NCBI GenBank assembly: GCA_022925895.1
Contig: JAKSYS010000783.1
Span: 1 to 25,825, forward strand
Reading direction: 5' to 3'
Length of the DNA: 25,825 nt
From: Fragilaria crotonensis
Lineage: Eukaryota > Bacillariophyta > Fragilariophyceae > Fragilariales > Fragilariaceae
Below, piece after piece: positions 1 to 11,900 of this stretch. Every line of letters starts with the position of its first letter. The stretch's first letter is position 1. The translations under genes and the position numbers were made by a program. The notes under the pieces are model-generated. The model was given only the letters and a program-made list of their open reading frames with translations. It was not told where the DNA came from and made no database searches.

Positions 1-2659
1 CAGAATCAGCGTATTATACCCTTGGAAGATGGCTGGAATGATCTCAAACAGGTACGACCACAAAGGCAACAGTAATACGATGCGATGATGATCCGATTAG
101 GGGAACGTTTTCAGTACAGTACTGGATGCACTCCTGACCTATGATTTGACGCGGTGCTCCAATACTATCTTCATTAGCTGCACTGTACTTCTGCGCACCG
201 ACAAATCAACTTGGTGTTTATCTGACTGACTGCGTGTTGTGCGTTGCGCGATATCGTCGACAACGCTTCTCATCGCCTTCCCTTGCTTGATCTTGTCAAC
301 TTTCTCGATGTAGGCGATCGACAAGCTCGAGCAAGTGTTGGAAGGGGGAATGACGGAAAGCAAATTTGCAAGGAACGAGTACATCGGAATCTACGCGTAA
401 GTTCAAGTGCTCGAACCTCATGAGGTCGTCGATAATCGAGCTTTGAGTTGACGCTCCGTGCTTCAATTGAGTTTGGTTACGCCCAGTCTAACGTTCTCTT
501 CGCCACACGCTCTTCTCTTTTTCTACAGAAAGTGTTACGATATGTGTAACCAGAGGAAACCCTATAACTGGTCTCGAGAACTTTACCAGAGACACGGCGC
601 AATGATCAAACACTACCTCACGACCAGGGTCCTCACATCGTTGCGTGAGAAAGCAGGCCAAGGCGGAGATATTCTCTTGGCGGAATTGCACCTGCGATGG
701 TCAAATCATCAAATAATGAACAAGTGGTTGACGAAGTTCTTTGTCTACCTCGAGAAATACTACGTGAAGCATTGGTCGCTCCCCACTTTGAGTCAGGTCG
801 GGTTGAGATGCTTCCGAACGCACATATACGAAGAAACAAAGGAAGCCGCAACGGAAGCCATTCTCCATTTGATCAAATTGGAGCGCGAAGGTGAGATTAT
901 CGATAAATCACTCGTCAAGAGCATTGTCGAACTCTTCGAGAGCATGGGCATGGGTTCGCTCGATGCATACGCTGCTGATCTGGAGAAGCCGCTTTTGACA
1001 TCAACGCGTGAATACTATGCCAAGAGGCGCCAGGAGTGGATCGCTACAGATTCGACGCCTGATTATTTGATCAAAGCCGAGGCGGCGTTGATTCAAGAGC
1101 GTAACCGCGTCGCTGACTACCTGAATCAATCGACGGAGTCCAAACTTTTGAAAGTGGTCGAAGAGGAGATCTTGGAGAAGGTGGAGACTGTCCTCATCGA
1201 GAATGAGGATTCTGGATGTAGGTTTTTGCTGGATTATGACAAATCAGAGGACTTACAGAGGATGTTCCGTTTGTTCTCAAGGCTTGAGAACGGCTTGAAG
1301 CGGATGATAGGAGTAGTTAAAAGCTTTCTATCAGAAATGGGCATGGATGTCATCAACAGACGACAGGCGCGACTTGAGGGTGGCGAGAAGGATAGGCCAG
1401 ATGATCCCACGTTTGTGGAATCGCTTATCGATTTTCATGAGGAATACCTCGGACTTGCCCAAAATTTCTTAGGTCACGCCCTCTTTCAACAAGGTCTCAA
1501 GGATGCCTTTGTCGAAGTCGTCAACAAGGACATTGGTGTCCACACCAATGCTGAGATCATGTCAACATACTGCGATCGGGTCTTGAAGCGCGGTGGAGAG
1601 AGGCTGAGCGAATCTGAAGTAGAAGAATCACTCGACAAAATCATTCAGCTTTTTCTTACCTCACCGACAAGGACCTTTTTGCTGACATTTACCGCAACCA
1701 GATGGCGAAGCGACTTCTGAGCCAGCGGTCAGCAAGCGATGATGCTGAAAAGGTCATGATTGCCAAACTGAAGATGCAGTGTGGAACACACTTCACTTCC
1801 AAAATGGAGGGTATGCTCGCTGATTTGGCTGTTGGTATCGAACAACGCAACGAATTCGAGACGAAGATGAGATGTAAGACCAAGGTGGACTGCAGTGTCC
1901 AAGTTCTGACGACTGGTTTCTGGCCAACGTACAAGAGCTCAGAAGTAGCCCTGACTCCAGAGATGTCTAAATGCATGGATTTATTCCGTGACTGGCACGA
2001 CAACAAGCATCAACAGAAAGCTTACTTGGGTATTCTCTCTTGGAAACGCCTCTGTTCGTGCCACTTTTGGCAAAAAGGCATATGATCTGCAAGTCACCAC
2101 CTTACAAGCTGTCGCTTTGAATGCCTTCAACGACGGAAAAACCTTCACATTCACGGAATTGACTGAACTCCTCAACCTCGACGAGTCGATCATGAAGCCT
2201 CTCATGCACTCTTTATCGTGTGGAAAGTATAAGATCATCAACAAAATCCCGGCAAGCAACAAGATCAACAATACCGATTCTTTCACTGCGAACGCCAAGT
2301 TCTCGAGCAACATGCGCAAGATTCGTGTTCCGATGGCATCCTTGGACGCTTCACACAACACCAAGCGCGTCGAGGAGGACAGGTCGATTGCCATCGAAGC
2401 TGCTGTCGTTCGAATCATGAAGGTGCGAAAGACGTTGCAGCATCAGCAATTGATTGCTGAGGTGCTTTCCCAGCTTGCTTTCTTCAAGCCGCAACCGTGT
2501 GTTATCAAGAAGCGCATTGAGGCTCTGATTGAACGAGAATACCTGGAGCGTAGTGCTGACAATGCTCAGGTCTACAATGTAAGTGCTCGTTTCCGTAATT
2601 CTTCTCACCGAGGGGCTCTTCGTTTCTTACACGTGCGCTGTTCACAGTACCTTGCATAA
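1..2659 (+). CDS. CUL1: Cullin-1 type SCF ubiquitin-ligase scaffold (5' partial, two frame breaks)
   Basis: Scaffold of SCF-type E3 ubiquitin ligases: the N-terminal cullin repeats hold SKP1/F-box adaptors, the C-terminal domain holds RBX1 and is neddylated. Exons read as <1-51, 314-396, 529-2578 and 2648-2659, all with GT-AG introns; the start lies left of the window. Sequence landmarks: GWNDLK near the N-terminus, YDMCNQRKPYNWS, the RWSNHQIMNKWL segment, CGTHFTSKMEGM, VLTTGFWPTYKSS, RKLTWVFSLG, and the neddylation motif VVRIMKVRK with the acceptor Lys codon at 2420-2422. The last exon encodes only the conserved YLA terminus. Two frame breaks interrupt it: one T is missing at 1650-1654, and a second break (two bases short, or one extra) lies near 2014-2020; together they restore the original frame. 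Read literally, translation stops at 1718-1720, before the RBX1-binding region. Family assignment is secure; functionality depends on whether the breaks are real. Confidence 0.94.
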
Positions 2660-2820
2660 GATAAAGTCGACACTACCATCGTCCAGGCTTGAACGAAATT
2701 TTCAGACACCGAGTACTGCGCAAGAAGTGTGGTCCCTGTTCGTGACGCGCTTTTGATTGCCTGCCGCCTTACGTGTCGGTTATTCATTGGCAAAGCAGCA
2801 CAGAGTTACACCTTGCTCTT

Positions 2821-5661
2821 CTATTTCTTAAAGTTGCGTTTATTTCGAGGCACCTTGTCGTTCACATTCCGTCTCCATTCCAACGGCAAGTTGTTTACAT
2901 CAACAATACCGTCACAAGTTGAAGAGTGTTGGAGCAGATTCTGCAGCTGCTCTGTGGATAGTGCCGATTGTGCTCGCTGCAACACCATTTCATTGACCAT
3001 GCCCACTTGGCAGCACTTCTTGAAGGCATCGCCCACAGCTGACGCGCGTGATTCGCCTTCTGGAATCAAATTTCGGCATGCCGTCATGTAGGCACCGAAC
3101 GTTACGTGATTCGGTTTGCCATAGTTGGATTTCTCAAGGTCAATCAACGTGTTGGAGGCAATGCGAAAGGCGTCCTGTTTCTCATTGGCATCTCCAACTG
3201 TGTAGGCTGCTGCATTGACGACTGCGGTGTATACAAAAGTATTTGGTTTGGCTTCTTCCTTGTCCGATTCATACATTTTCACCATTCGATCGAGGACACG
3301 CTTGGCTCGATTTGCCTTCCCAAAGACTCTCGACTTGGCCCACGCGTTGACGACTGCATTCCATGTTACAGGGTTGGGCTTGAAAGATTCATCTCTTGTC
3401 TCTTCGTATAGTCCAATCATCCAATCCAGCAGAGCTTCTGCCTTTTCTCCGGCATCTCGGTTGCCAGATTTCGCCCACGAGTCGATTACTAACGTAATAG
3501 CCTGCGTATTTGGTTTTGCGGATGAATTACCATTCTGAAAGTCTTGATACATGCCCCTCAGAAGATTCTCAGCCTGTTGTGGTGCTCCCGGTCGTCCACT
3601 ATTCACTACGGCATACAACAGTGTGACAAAGCTGTGCAAGTTTGGCCGAGCCGATTTGTTGCCAGACTTGTAGGCCTTGACCATGCGATTGAATACTTCA
3701 CTTGTTTTCTCCAGAGCAATGGTACCGTCGGCTTTCGACCACCTGGAAACAAAGAACGCATTGAGAAAATTACAAACACCATTCGAGATGAGACAAATGT
3801 GATGATGGCATTGTGACGTACCCATGCATTACGATAGAGAACGAAACGACGTCTGGCCGAACATGCATATTGCCATCCTGAAACTCTTTCTCCATCCTAA
3901 GAAGCAAGGCTTCTGCTTGGTCAACGCTGCCCTTTGATCCTGTTTGGATCCACGCGTTCATGAGCGTATTGAAGCTTCTGGTGTTGGGTTTCGCTTCCGT
4001 ATTTCCGTTTGCGTATTCTTCTTCCATCGCCTCAAAGATTTCCCGCGCCTTGTGAGCCGAGGTCGGCAGTCCGGATTTGGCAAAGGCGTCAATGACGGAT
4101 GTGAAAGAGACAGTATTCAAGTTGACCTTGTCGAGGCAGGATTCACAGGAAACACGAAACATGTTCAATATCTCTTCCGCTTTCACTGCCGATGCTTCAT
4201 CTCCAGTTTTGGCTAACGCATCCAAGACAACATTCACAGTGATGGTGTTTGGTTTCAAATCATCATTCCCAGCCCGACAACCGTCCACCATGCGATTCAA
4301 CAATGCCACAGCCTTGGAGGCACTGCCAGGGGCATGGTTTTTCGTGTAGCACTGGATCACAGATGTGTAGGTGAAAACATCCGGCCCCACCGCAAGAGTG
4401 TAATCATTCTTATGAAGGTGTTCCATTCGGTTGAGAAGTGCTTCCGCTCGTGCCGCAGCATCTCTGTGGTTGCTTCGTTTCCAGGCCTTGATCACAGTGT
4501 TGTACGACACTGTATTGACATTCCCCACCCTTTCCATGTCGTCAAGGATTGCCTCAGCTTTCGCTGCAGCATCGATATCACCGCTCATGGCCCAGGCGTC
4601 CAGAACTGAGTTGTACAAGTACGAGTCATGTGCCAAGCCTCGTTCCTCCGCGAGCGACAGCAAGCGCTCGGCCTGTGCCACAGAATCCGACCTACCAGTC
4701 TTGATGTAGGCCGACGCCACCGACGAGTAGCTTCTTCCATTGGGTCGAATATCCGATTCTAAATTGTCATAGTTTTGTTGAAGAGTCTCCAGAATGGATT
4801 CGGCGCGTTCTGCCGCTCCAGGCTCGTCATCTTGTCTCCACGAATCCAAAATGCAATTGTACGAGATCAAATCAGGTTCAATATCGGAATCAAGCATATC
4901 TTTGAGAACACTCTCTGCTTTTCGCGCGTTTCCCTGCCGAGCATAGGCAGATAGAAGAGCATTATAGTCTCCAGTTTCCAAATGGATCGTGGGGTTGGCC
5001 TTCATACGCTCGAAAATGGCCTCGGCTCGTTCCGTATTCCCCTGTCGCGACCATGCATGGATGACACAATTGAAAACAACTCGGTTCGGTACTAGCGCCG
5101 GATTAGTTTTAGATCGTTCCATGAGAGAATCCAGAACTTGCTCAGCTTGTAGTCCTGCCTGATGATGATCTGACTTGGCCCAGGCGTGCGCCACGACACT
5201 GTAATGCATGACCGACAAAAAGCGCCAATATCTGTATTCCCCGCCTCAACTTCTCGTTCGAGTCGTTCCAGAATGGCAGCAGCCGTCCATGCACCAGTCG
5301 GGCTTGCCGTTCGAGCCCAGGCATTCATCACCAACAATGCGCCAGTCGCGAAACTTGCCGGTAGAGACCCAAGTGGATACATGGTTGGGTCGAGAAATGG
5401 GTCAGTCTGTTCCTGTAGATTGGGATAATTGGTATCCTCCATGGCAATGAATTCCGGAAGACTATCCACAGCATCCACGACAGCAACAGGACCTGTCGTT
5501 ATTGGTTCATCATCTTCGATGTTCGTGGCGACAAACACGAGCGAGGTAGACGGTGAGATCGCAGCATTCGGTCGGCAGAGTGAGGATGATGCGACAAATC
5601 CCCACGAAGGTTCCGCGAACGACAACGTCAAGGCTAGCAATCCAAGCGCATGTATTCTCAT
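2821..5661 (-). CDS. Pentatricopeptide-repeat protein, probably plastid-targeted (one frame break)
   Basis: Organellar RNA-binding PPR protein. Two exons, 5661-3822 and 3742-2821, flank a 79-bp GT-AG intron (GTACGT donor, TTTCCAG acceptor) that joins MHG to WSKADG inside a repeat. About 18 degenerate PPR units are visible, recurring as V-I/L-x-AWAKSG-like helices (for example VVAHAWAKSD, VIHAWSRQGN, VLDAWAMSGD, VVNAWAKSR). I start at ATG 5661 because MRIHALGLLALTLSFAEP is a good signal peptide followed by SWGF, resembling the diatom plastid presequence with Phe at the cleavage site; an upstream in-frame ATG at 5790 would bury it. A frame break at the T5 run (minus strand, 5217-5221) separates the first ~145 residues from the rest; restoring one base gives exactly 921 codons including stop. 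No PLS, SMR or DYW domain is seen. Specific RNA target unknown. It converges on CUL1, with 161 bp between. Confidence 0.92.
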
Positions 5662-5898
5662 GGTATTATAGCTGTAACTCGGCAATCGAGGAGTGTGGAC
5701 AGGATCAGCCGGCGGCTGGTTGACTTTTATGAGCTCGGACGGTGCGGCCGAGATGAGCAACGCGAAACTTTTGAACCCAGAGTTCAACATGAAAAAAAAA
5801 CCGCACGAAATCGTACGGCACCTGGTACTGGAGTACTGGCTAGTACTATGTCGAGTAAATTTCCCTTAAATCGCAACTTGAAGTTCCGTTCCAGGTGG
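5662..5898. other. PPR upstream region, GTAC-rich
   Basis: Short region upstream of the PPR start up to the transposon target site. It holds an A9 run at 5792-5800 and a cluster of GTAC-containing palindromic words (GGTACTGGAGTACTGG and CTAGTACT around 5825-5848). It should contain the PPR promoter and 5' UTR, but I see no convincing TATA box or other defined element. Confidence 0.3.
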
Positions 5899-6096
5899 AG
5901 TATACTCAGGCCACTTTAAACCAGGACATTGTCCTGATTGTCCTATTCCGTCTAAAAAAGGACACTTTTCAGACCCTAAAGTAGGACAACTAGGACACCT
6001 GTACCAGGCTTCGTAGAAACGTACCTGTGTAGAAATCTACGTGTGCACCAGATGCTTGGCAAAGAGTGCTATGAAATCTCGACCAATCTTTGTGAG

Positions 6097-6585
6097 CCTC
6101 TGCGTACCCCCAGGTTAAGTCGGATGACAGTTAAAGCAGAGAGCGAGGAACTGGTAACTACGTAAAAATTCATTCACCTCTGATATTACGGTTACTAACC
6201 AAATTCGCTACTGTACCCAATCAAGCTTCGTGATTCAAAATCATCGACACTGGATTGGCAGTGTGTTTCAATGTCCAAACTTGACGTTCATCCGGATCGG
6301 CCATTTCATCGGAGTTTTATGATCCATCACTCCCACGATCACCTTCACCACATCAGATGAGTCCTTGATTGATTGAAGACCGCGGATCACCATGACACCC
6401 GATGTAGCTGCCGCTACCGATCCTACAGCCTGGTCACCACGACATCATCTTGACCAGGTGTCAACAACAGAATGTCTCTTCACGGTGAGAGAGAAATCTC
6501 TCTCACAAATCAAAAGCATCGACTTTCATCCTCGGACCGTTCAGCCAAGGCCTGAAGTCGTATATTTCTTGAGGAATTTCTTTTC
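6097..6585 (+). repeat. Split direct repeat A1 (5' leader)
   Basis: A 489-bp direct repeat matching A2 (15040-15525) with only three differences: an A5 run at 6164-6168 that is A4 in A2, one A/G substitution, and an AAAA at 6512-6515 that is AA in A2. It ends six bases before the ORF1 ATG, so it would be the 5' leader of the element's RNA. It contains two stem-loops: CCTGGTCA pairing with TGACCAGG around 6430-6460, and a near-perfect inverted repeat GTGAGAGAGA/TCTCTCTCAC at 6485-6506. In A2 the single substitution turns one A-U pair of the latter into a G-U pair. Confidence 0.9.
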
Positions 6586-6590
6586 TTTTC

Positions 6591-8949
6591 ATGTCGCTCG
6601 ATGATCTCTTGCAGGAGGCTACTGCTTCGCTCTCTCGCTGCTGCCCCTCCCGGGGCTTCTGTCTCTTTCGCCTCGCCTGTCGCGGCGTCGCCCTCTCCGG
6701 CGAGTATGGAGGGGGTTGTTGGCTCTACTGAAGGTATGGTTGATACTAAGCGTTGCTACTCTGTTGTTTTGATTCCGGGCTCGGATCGTTCTTTGTGTTT
6801 TGGTTTGATTGGCGTCGGAGCTCGTCGTTCTGTGTTCGCAAGGGTTGCAAGATCAAGTCCCATGGGACGAACAAGATACCAGCATTCGACGATTCCAGGT
6901 TCTTCATCTTCAGAGTCAGCGGCGCGACCGTTTTCTCCCAACCCTCGGTACCTATGTCAAAGGTACCGAGTAGCACTCAGGCAGAGTGGGCAGGAAAGGA
7001 GTGGTCTCTTCCAATGTGGGTTAAGGCCTTTCGTGCTGTCACAAATGCTGATGACGAATTGGCATCGGAAGACGACATCAAGTCCGAGGTCAAACTGCTA
7101 GACGAAGCTGAGGTTTTCAGGACTCCCGCTAAGAAGAGGAAGGCACAGGTCAGTCTCTCCGAACCTCTCAGTACTATCGTAGTACCAAATTACCGTCGCA
7201 CCCTGCCAGTGGAAGGGGACACCGGTTTGGAGGCTATGATTGAGGGTGGATCTTTGGGGAGAGGTGGTCTGACAAGGATTGTCTCGCGACTCGAATCTGT
7301 CGTTGTAGAAATGGGTCGCACGCTCGAGGAAGTGGCCTCTCTATCGCACGGTCGCTTCTTGGATAATGAACAAACTGCAATCCTCATGGCGGGGGCAGTT
7401 CAGAACCTCATGTCTTCGCTCGGATCCGCAGTAGAAATGGACCCGAAATTCGAAGCACCCACCTTATGGGGCACAACGTCGTTCATTGGTGAAGAAGTGG
7501 ACCGCCTAGGACTGGACGTAAATCAGTCCAAAGTGGAAACGTCAGAGGCAGTCACCGAGATGAAGTCCGTGGTCGGAAGAATGGATCAAGTTGAGAAATC
7601 CAAGGTTGAAGATGAGGCCAAGATCGTGGCGGTTCTCACGTCTGTCATAAAGCGCATTCAAGGTGTTGGGTCAGAAATAGAGGCAATCAAGACCGATGTT
7701 GCTAAACACGATCAAGATCTTGAAGGCATCCCCAGGCTCAAGAAGCAGAGGTAAACCTGAAACAGGACTCAAGGAGGATCGCCCGGTGGTGGACCACCTC
7801 ATGACCTTGCTAAACAATGATACGAAGAAATCGGAGGTCGAAATGGAGGAAGGAAACGAAAGCCTCGGGGTGTCTGACGCTTCAATCCGAACGGAAGAAG
7901 AGCTTCGCCGGTTCATAAACGAGATCAGAATGCTATCACGCGATGTCGGAGTGTTGAAAGCAAACACCGAAGACAAGTCCATCAAGTTTGGAGGGCTCGG
8001 TATTCGCGACTTATCTGAGTGTTCCGAGTGGGTCGTCAAGAATTTCTCCTCCTATCGCTATGGTCTGGTAATGGACCCCTTCTGATGCTTGATCGCATCT
8101 TCGGTTCGGACGATATGGATGCGGACACCCAGTTTAAAGTTTTGGAATCTCGGGTCAAGCTTAAGATCAAGACCGGAGCTGAGGCAGCAGCCATCAAAGC
8201 TCTTCACTTCAATCGTCCTCGCCTGTTCCACAAGGGTCGAGTTGCGATGACAAACGAGAAACACCTCAAAGCTATCAAAACTTCCTCATTACAAGAGCTG
8301 GAAATCCGGCGGAGAAGGTGTAATGAATCATGTGATCAAGCAGATGAACTTAATTCATTCAACTGTGGCACATGACATCGAGTACGCATTTGGACACGAT
8401 CTCACCATGATTGCGGCCAAAGCAGTGGCCACTGCCAGTCTGAACTCGACAGTCACGTTCTTGACCCAACTCCTGGGTTTCGTTGACGCTATTTACCAGA
8501 AGCTCCACTCTGATTCGAAGTTTTCCGCGGACCAGGCGTGGTCTTTAACTACCCAGATTCTTGACCGTGTATGCGAAGACCTTTATGCTCCTAAAGAAGG
8601 TGTAGCCGATGCAATGACAGTGGAGGAACCGGCGTCCATTTGCTCGCACCTCCTTTGGGCCTGTTTCCGGACGCACGATGTGATGAAGTCGTACATCGAT
8701 CACCACTTCGAGAATCACCCTGCCATCTCTGCCGAGTATGTAAAATTTCTTGCGACTAACTCAGGGTTCGACAAAGTTGAAAAAATGGAGGTTGCTGTTT
8801 CGCAAATGAAGGAGAAGGTCGAGAAGGCCCTCGATATCGCCGAAAGAGCTCTCACCAAGGCATCAACAATTACCGACAAGTTCTCGGCGGCAAACAAGGA
8901 AATCGAAACATTGAAGAGGGCGATGGGAGGCATGACAAAGGGAAAGTGA
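6591..8949 (+). CDS. DIRS-type retroelement ORF1, gag-like protein (frame-broken)
   Basis: First ORF of the retroelement, starting at ATG 6591 (MSLDDLLQEATASLS) just after repeat A1. The product would be a structural, gag-like protein; no enzyme motif is seen. It can be followed through several frames by protein-like content: an Ala/Ser/Pro-rich start, a small Cys-containing segment (SSFCVRKGCKIKSHGTNK), a TPAKKRK basic patch, a long charged coiled-coil-like stretch (~7250-7740), the block YRYGLVMDPLLMLDRIFG, GAEAAAIKALHFNRPRLFHKG, KSGGEGVMNHVIKQMN, AWSLTTQILDRVC and a C-terminal coiled coil. Frame breaks are inferred near 6635, 6830, 7725-7755, the C4 run 8076-8079 and 8250-8275. The C4 break is clear: one extra C joins MDP to LLMLDR. 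It ends at TGA 8947-8949, and ORF2 follows in the same frame. Confidence 0.65.
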
Positions 8950-8976
8950 CGGTTAGGAAACGAGGAGGAGACCTCG
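8947..8976 (+). promoter_or_regulatory. Candidate stop-codon readthrough signal between ORF1 and ORF2
   Basis: ORF1 ends at TGA (8947-8949), and the same frame stays open for over 200 codons into ORF2. The stop is followed directly by CGG, then 8 nt, then a stem-loop: CGAGG (8961-8965), loop AGGAGA, CCTCG (8972-8976). UGA-CGG plus a stem-loop about 8 nt downstream is the layout of the type II readthrough signals described in some plant RNA viruses. The stem here is only 5 bp, so this is a hypothesis based on context and shared frame. Confidence 0.4.
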
Positions 8977-11900
8977 GATGGCAATTCGCCACACCAGGGT
9001 AATGCTAGTAGCATCGAGGATTCTACCAAAATTACCATTCTTCCTCGTTTCTTGACCTCTCCTGACATCCTGAGTGCAGCATCATCAACCCCTACCAAGC
9101 TCGGAACTCCTGTTCAATCTCGCTCGGAGCCTCCGAAAGAATATCGACCGCTCAAACTTGTAAAGAGAGGTTTTCAGGGGCGTTCGGAACCTTTATGCTG
9201 TGGCGTAATGTTCGAAGACGTCCCAGCATGGTTGTGGGCTATTCGACCTTCTGATTGGAAAGACATCTATATCTTGGACACCGACGAACTCCGTCTTCGC
9301 CAGTACTATACTTCAACGTGGTCACACACCAAGGAACGGCTCAGAATCGTGACTTCTCTTTCGGATGTAAAACATTCGGATGCCATCAATGTGTGGTTTT
9401 TGAGCGGCTCTCGGAAGTTTTTGGAAATGGTATCGCTACCGGAAGGCGTGCCTAGGGTGGTGTGGGCGGAGCGTTGCGGCCGGCGACGGCCACCCGATAC
9501 TATCAAACATCGGTGGTTCAGTGTTTCCCACGAAACGGTGGGCGGGTCTACAACAGCCAGAGGAGTGTTCGGTCAGGGTCACCTCGATTCCTTGAAAATT
9601 GAGACTGATCCTCCAGCGAGTCATTTCACACATCGTGAAATTCTCAATTCGTCCCACACCGTGTTCAGTCCCTCATCCGGAGCCTCATTACCTCCTGGGG
9701 CATCGGCTTTCGGTTCAACACATGAAGCAACCAGTACTGTATGAGTCTTGCTTCTCAAGATCCGGCTGGGGAATCCGAAAACTTTCGGATGAGGAATTCG
9801 CTCAGGCGTTTGATTTGCCGTCTTTTGTTCAGTGGAAAGACGATTTTGCCACAAAAATTGTGCCTATTCAGGTCTTCCGGGTCATTATCGACGCTACATT
9901 GAGAGTTATTCGGTCCCCTCAGACGGATGAACAGGCACGTTCGTCTCGACCGAAATTAGCAATCAAGACCGCCTCGCCCCTCCCGTTGGACGCCGAATGG
10001 CTCGACGACTTACAGATGTGGCTTCCAGGGTCATGGGCCAACATCTTGATTGCTGACAAAGCCGTCAAGTCGGATGACGCAGCAATTGAGCAGTTCCCAT
10101 GGAATCAACGGGTTCTGTTGATCTTTCCGAAAGCTAACATTACGGCTATCCGTGGCGTCGAACGCTTATGCCTTCGTGTATGGTTTCGACGTCTCTCGAA
10201 GTCTTTCTTCGAGTATCTCGTCGCGGAATATGGGGCGTCTTGGAGACGCGATGTTCAGCGATATGCTCGTTCGTTTCACGAGCGAGGTGAATCTCCAGCC
10301 CTTCAGCTCGGCAAGCGTAAACGTAGCGCTCCTCCACCGAGCGCCTGTGCGGGATCTCACATAATGGGGGTTGGGGTGACAACACCCGGGTCCGGGAATG
10401 TTGAGCTGGGGGCGGCCATTGCAGTAAAACATCGACGTCACCACGTCCGTTCCACCCAACTGCTCCAAGATGTCCAGTGCGGTCTCCGCGTCCTGCGCCA
10501 AGTTTCTTCGAGCTCGTGGTGGGAATGGACGGGAGGCTCAAGCCTATTCTTTTGGCGCTGGAATGGCCAAGAACAAATTCGGGCTTCTCGAGATGGGATC
10601 AAGATTTTTGTGGCAGCGGCTCTGCCAAGCCAACGCCGACAAACGGCGCCACGGCTCCCTCAATCCCAACAAGGGCTCGTGGCTTCGAAATTGGACACCA
10701 TGGTAAAGCGCGACTATTTAGAACCCGGTCATGTCACAAACACCGTTCACTACTTTGCGGTTCCAAAGGGTGATTCTGACGTTCGAGTGGTGTTCGATGG
10801 TACCTCCAGTGGTCTCAATGCCACACTATGGGCCCCAAACTTCTTTCTCCCTTCGGCAAGGTCAGCGGCCATGTCCATGAGCTTTGGAACATGGATGGCC
10901 GATATGGACTTCGGAGAAATGTTCCACAACTTTCATATGGACCCTCGCATTCGTCCTTTCTCCGGAGTGGAATTGGGCTCGCTGGCCCCGCTTCTACCAA
11001 ATGTGGCGCCAAAGGAAATCAAAGGGACAAAGAAGGCAGGACATGCCAGAAAGTTACGATGGACCCGGCTCTTTATGGGAATGAGACCCAGTCCCTACCT
11101 GGCAATCCGACATTACTATTGGGGCGAAGAGTTCGCTCGTGGGAACCCCTCAAGGTTGGATAATCCCATGGGATATGACAAAGTGATCATGAATCTCCCC
11201 GGTATGGCCAACTATGATCCGTCAAATCCAAAAGTCATGAAGTGGAGGAGTGACCCAGAAGCCGGCACTTGCGGAGGTCACGTGGCAGGGGATGTTGTCA
11301 CGTTCGTAGACGACGTGAGAATCACCGGCTACTCTAAATCGAATTGTTGGAAGGTGTATCACCAGTTTGCCTCCAGGATGCAGTACCTTGGAATGCAAAA
11401 TGCTCCTCGGAAGTTCCGCCCCCCTTCTCAGACCAACGCAGGCGCGTGGACAGGGACAATCTTCAGGATAGGATCCAGTCACATCACCAAATCGGTCTCG
11501 CAGGAAAAATGGGACAAGGGCAGAGAAATAACTAGCAGGCGTCTCAAAGAATTGAAAGCGACCACGGACTCTCGCCCATTCCTGGATCGTCGGTCATTAG
11601 AGAAGGAAACAGGTTTCTTAAACCACCTCTCCATGACATTCGAAACGATGATTCCGTACCTAAAGGGGTTATACTTAACTCTGAACTCTTGGAGAGAGGG
11701 AAGAGATGAAAATGACTGGAAGCTATCTGCGAAAAAATGGAGAATGATCTTGTGCGCAAGAGCGGAAAGAGAAGGAATTTCGGAGGAAGAGTTGGACTTC
11801 GCCTTGAAAGGACAAGAAGACGCCGAAGCGCCCTTGCTCGTAAGAGCAAGCCCAAGTCTAATACACGACCTCTCGGCTTTATGTTTCATGATGGAACGAA

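Noticed and set aside
139-384. Minus-strand open frame over the CUL1 5' part
   Set aside because: It is antisense to cullin intron 1 and exon 2, whose splice sites and conserved residues are clear.
1640-1665. Programmed -1 frameshift in CUL1
   Set aside because: The site lacks a proper X-XXY-YYZ slippery heptamer, cullins are not known to use frameshifting, and similar one-base losses occur in unrelated genes nearby.
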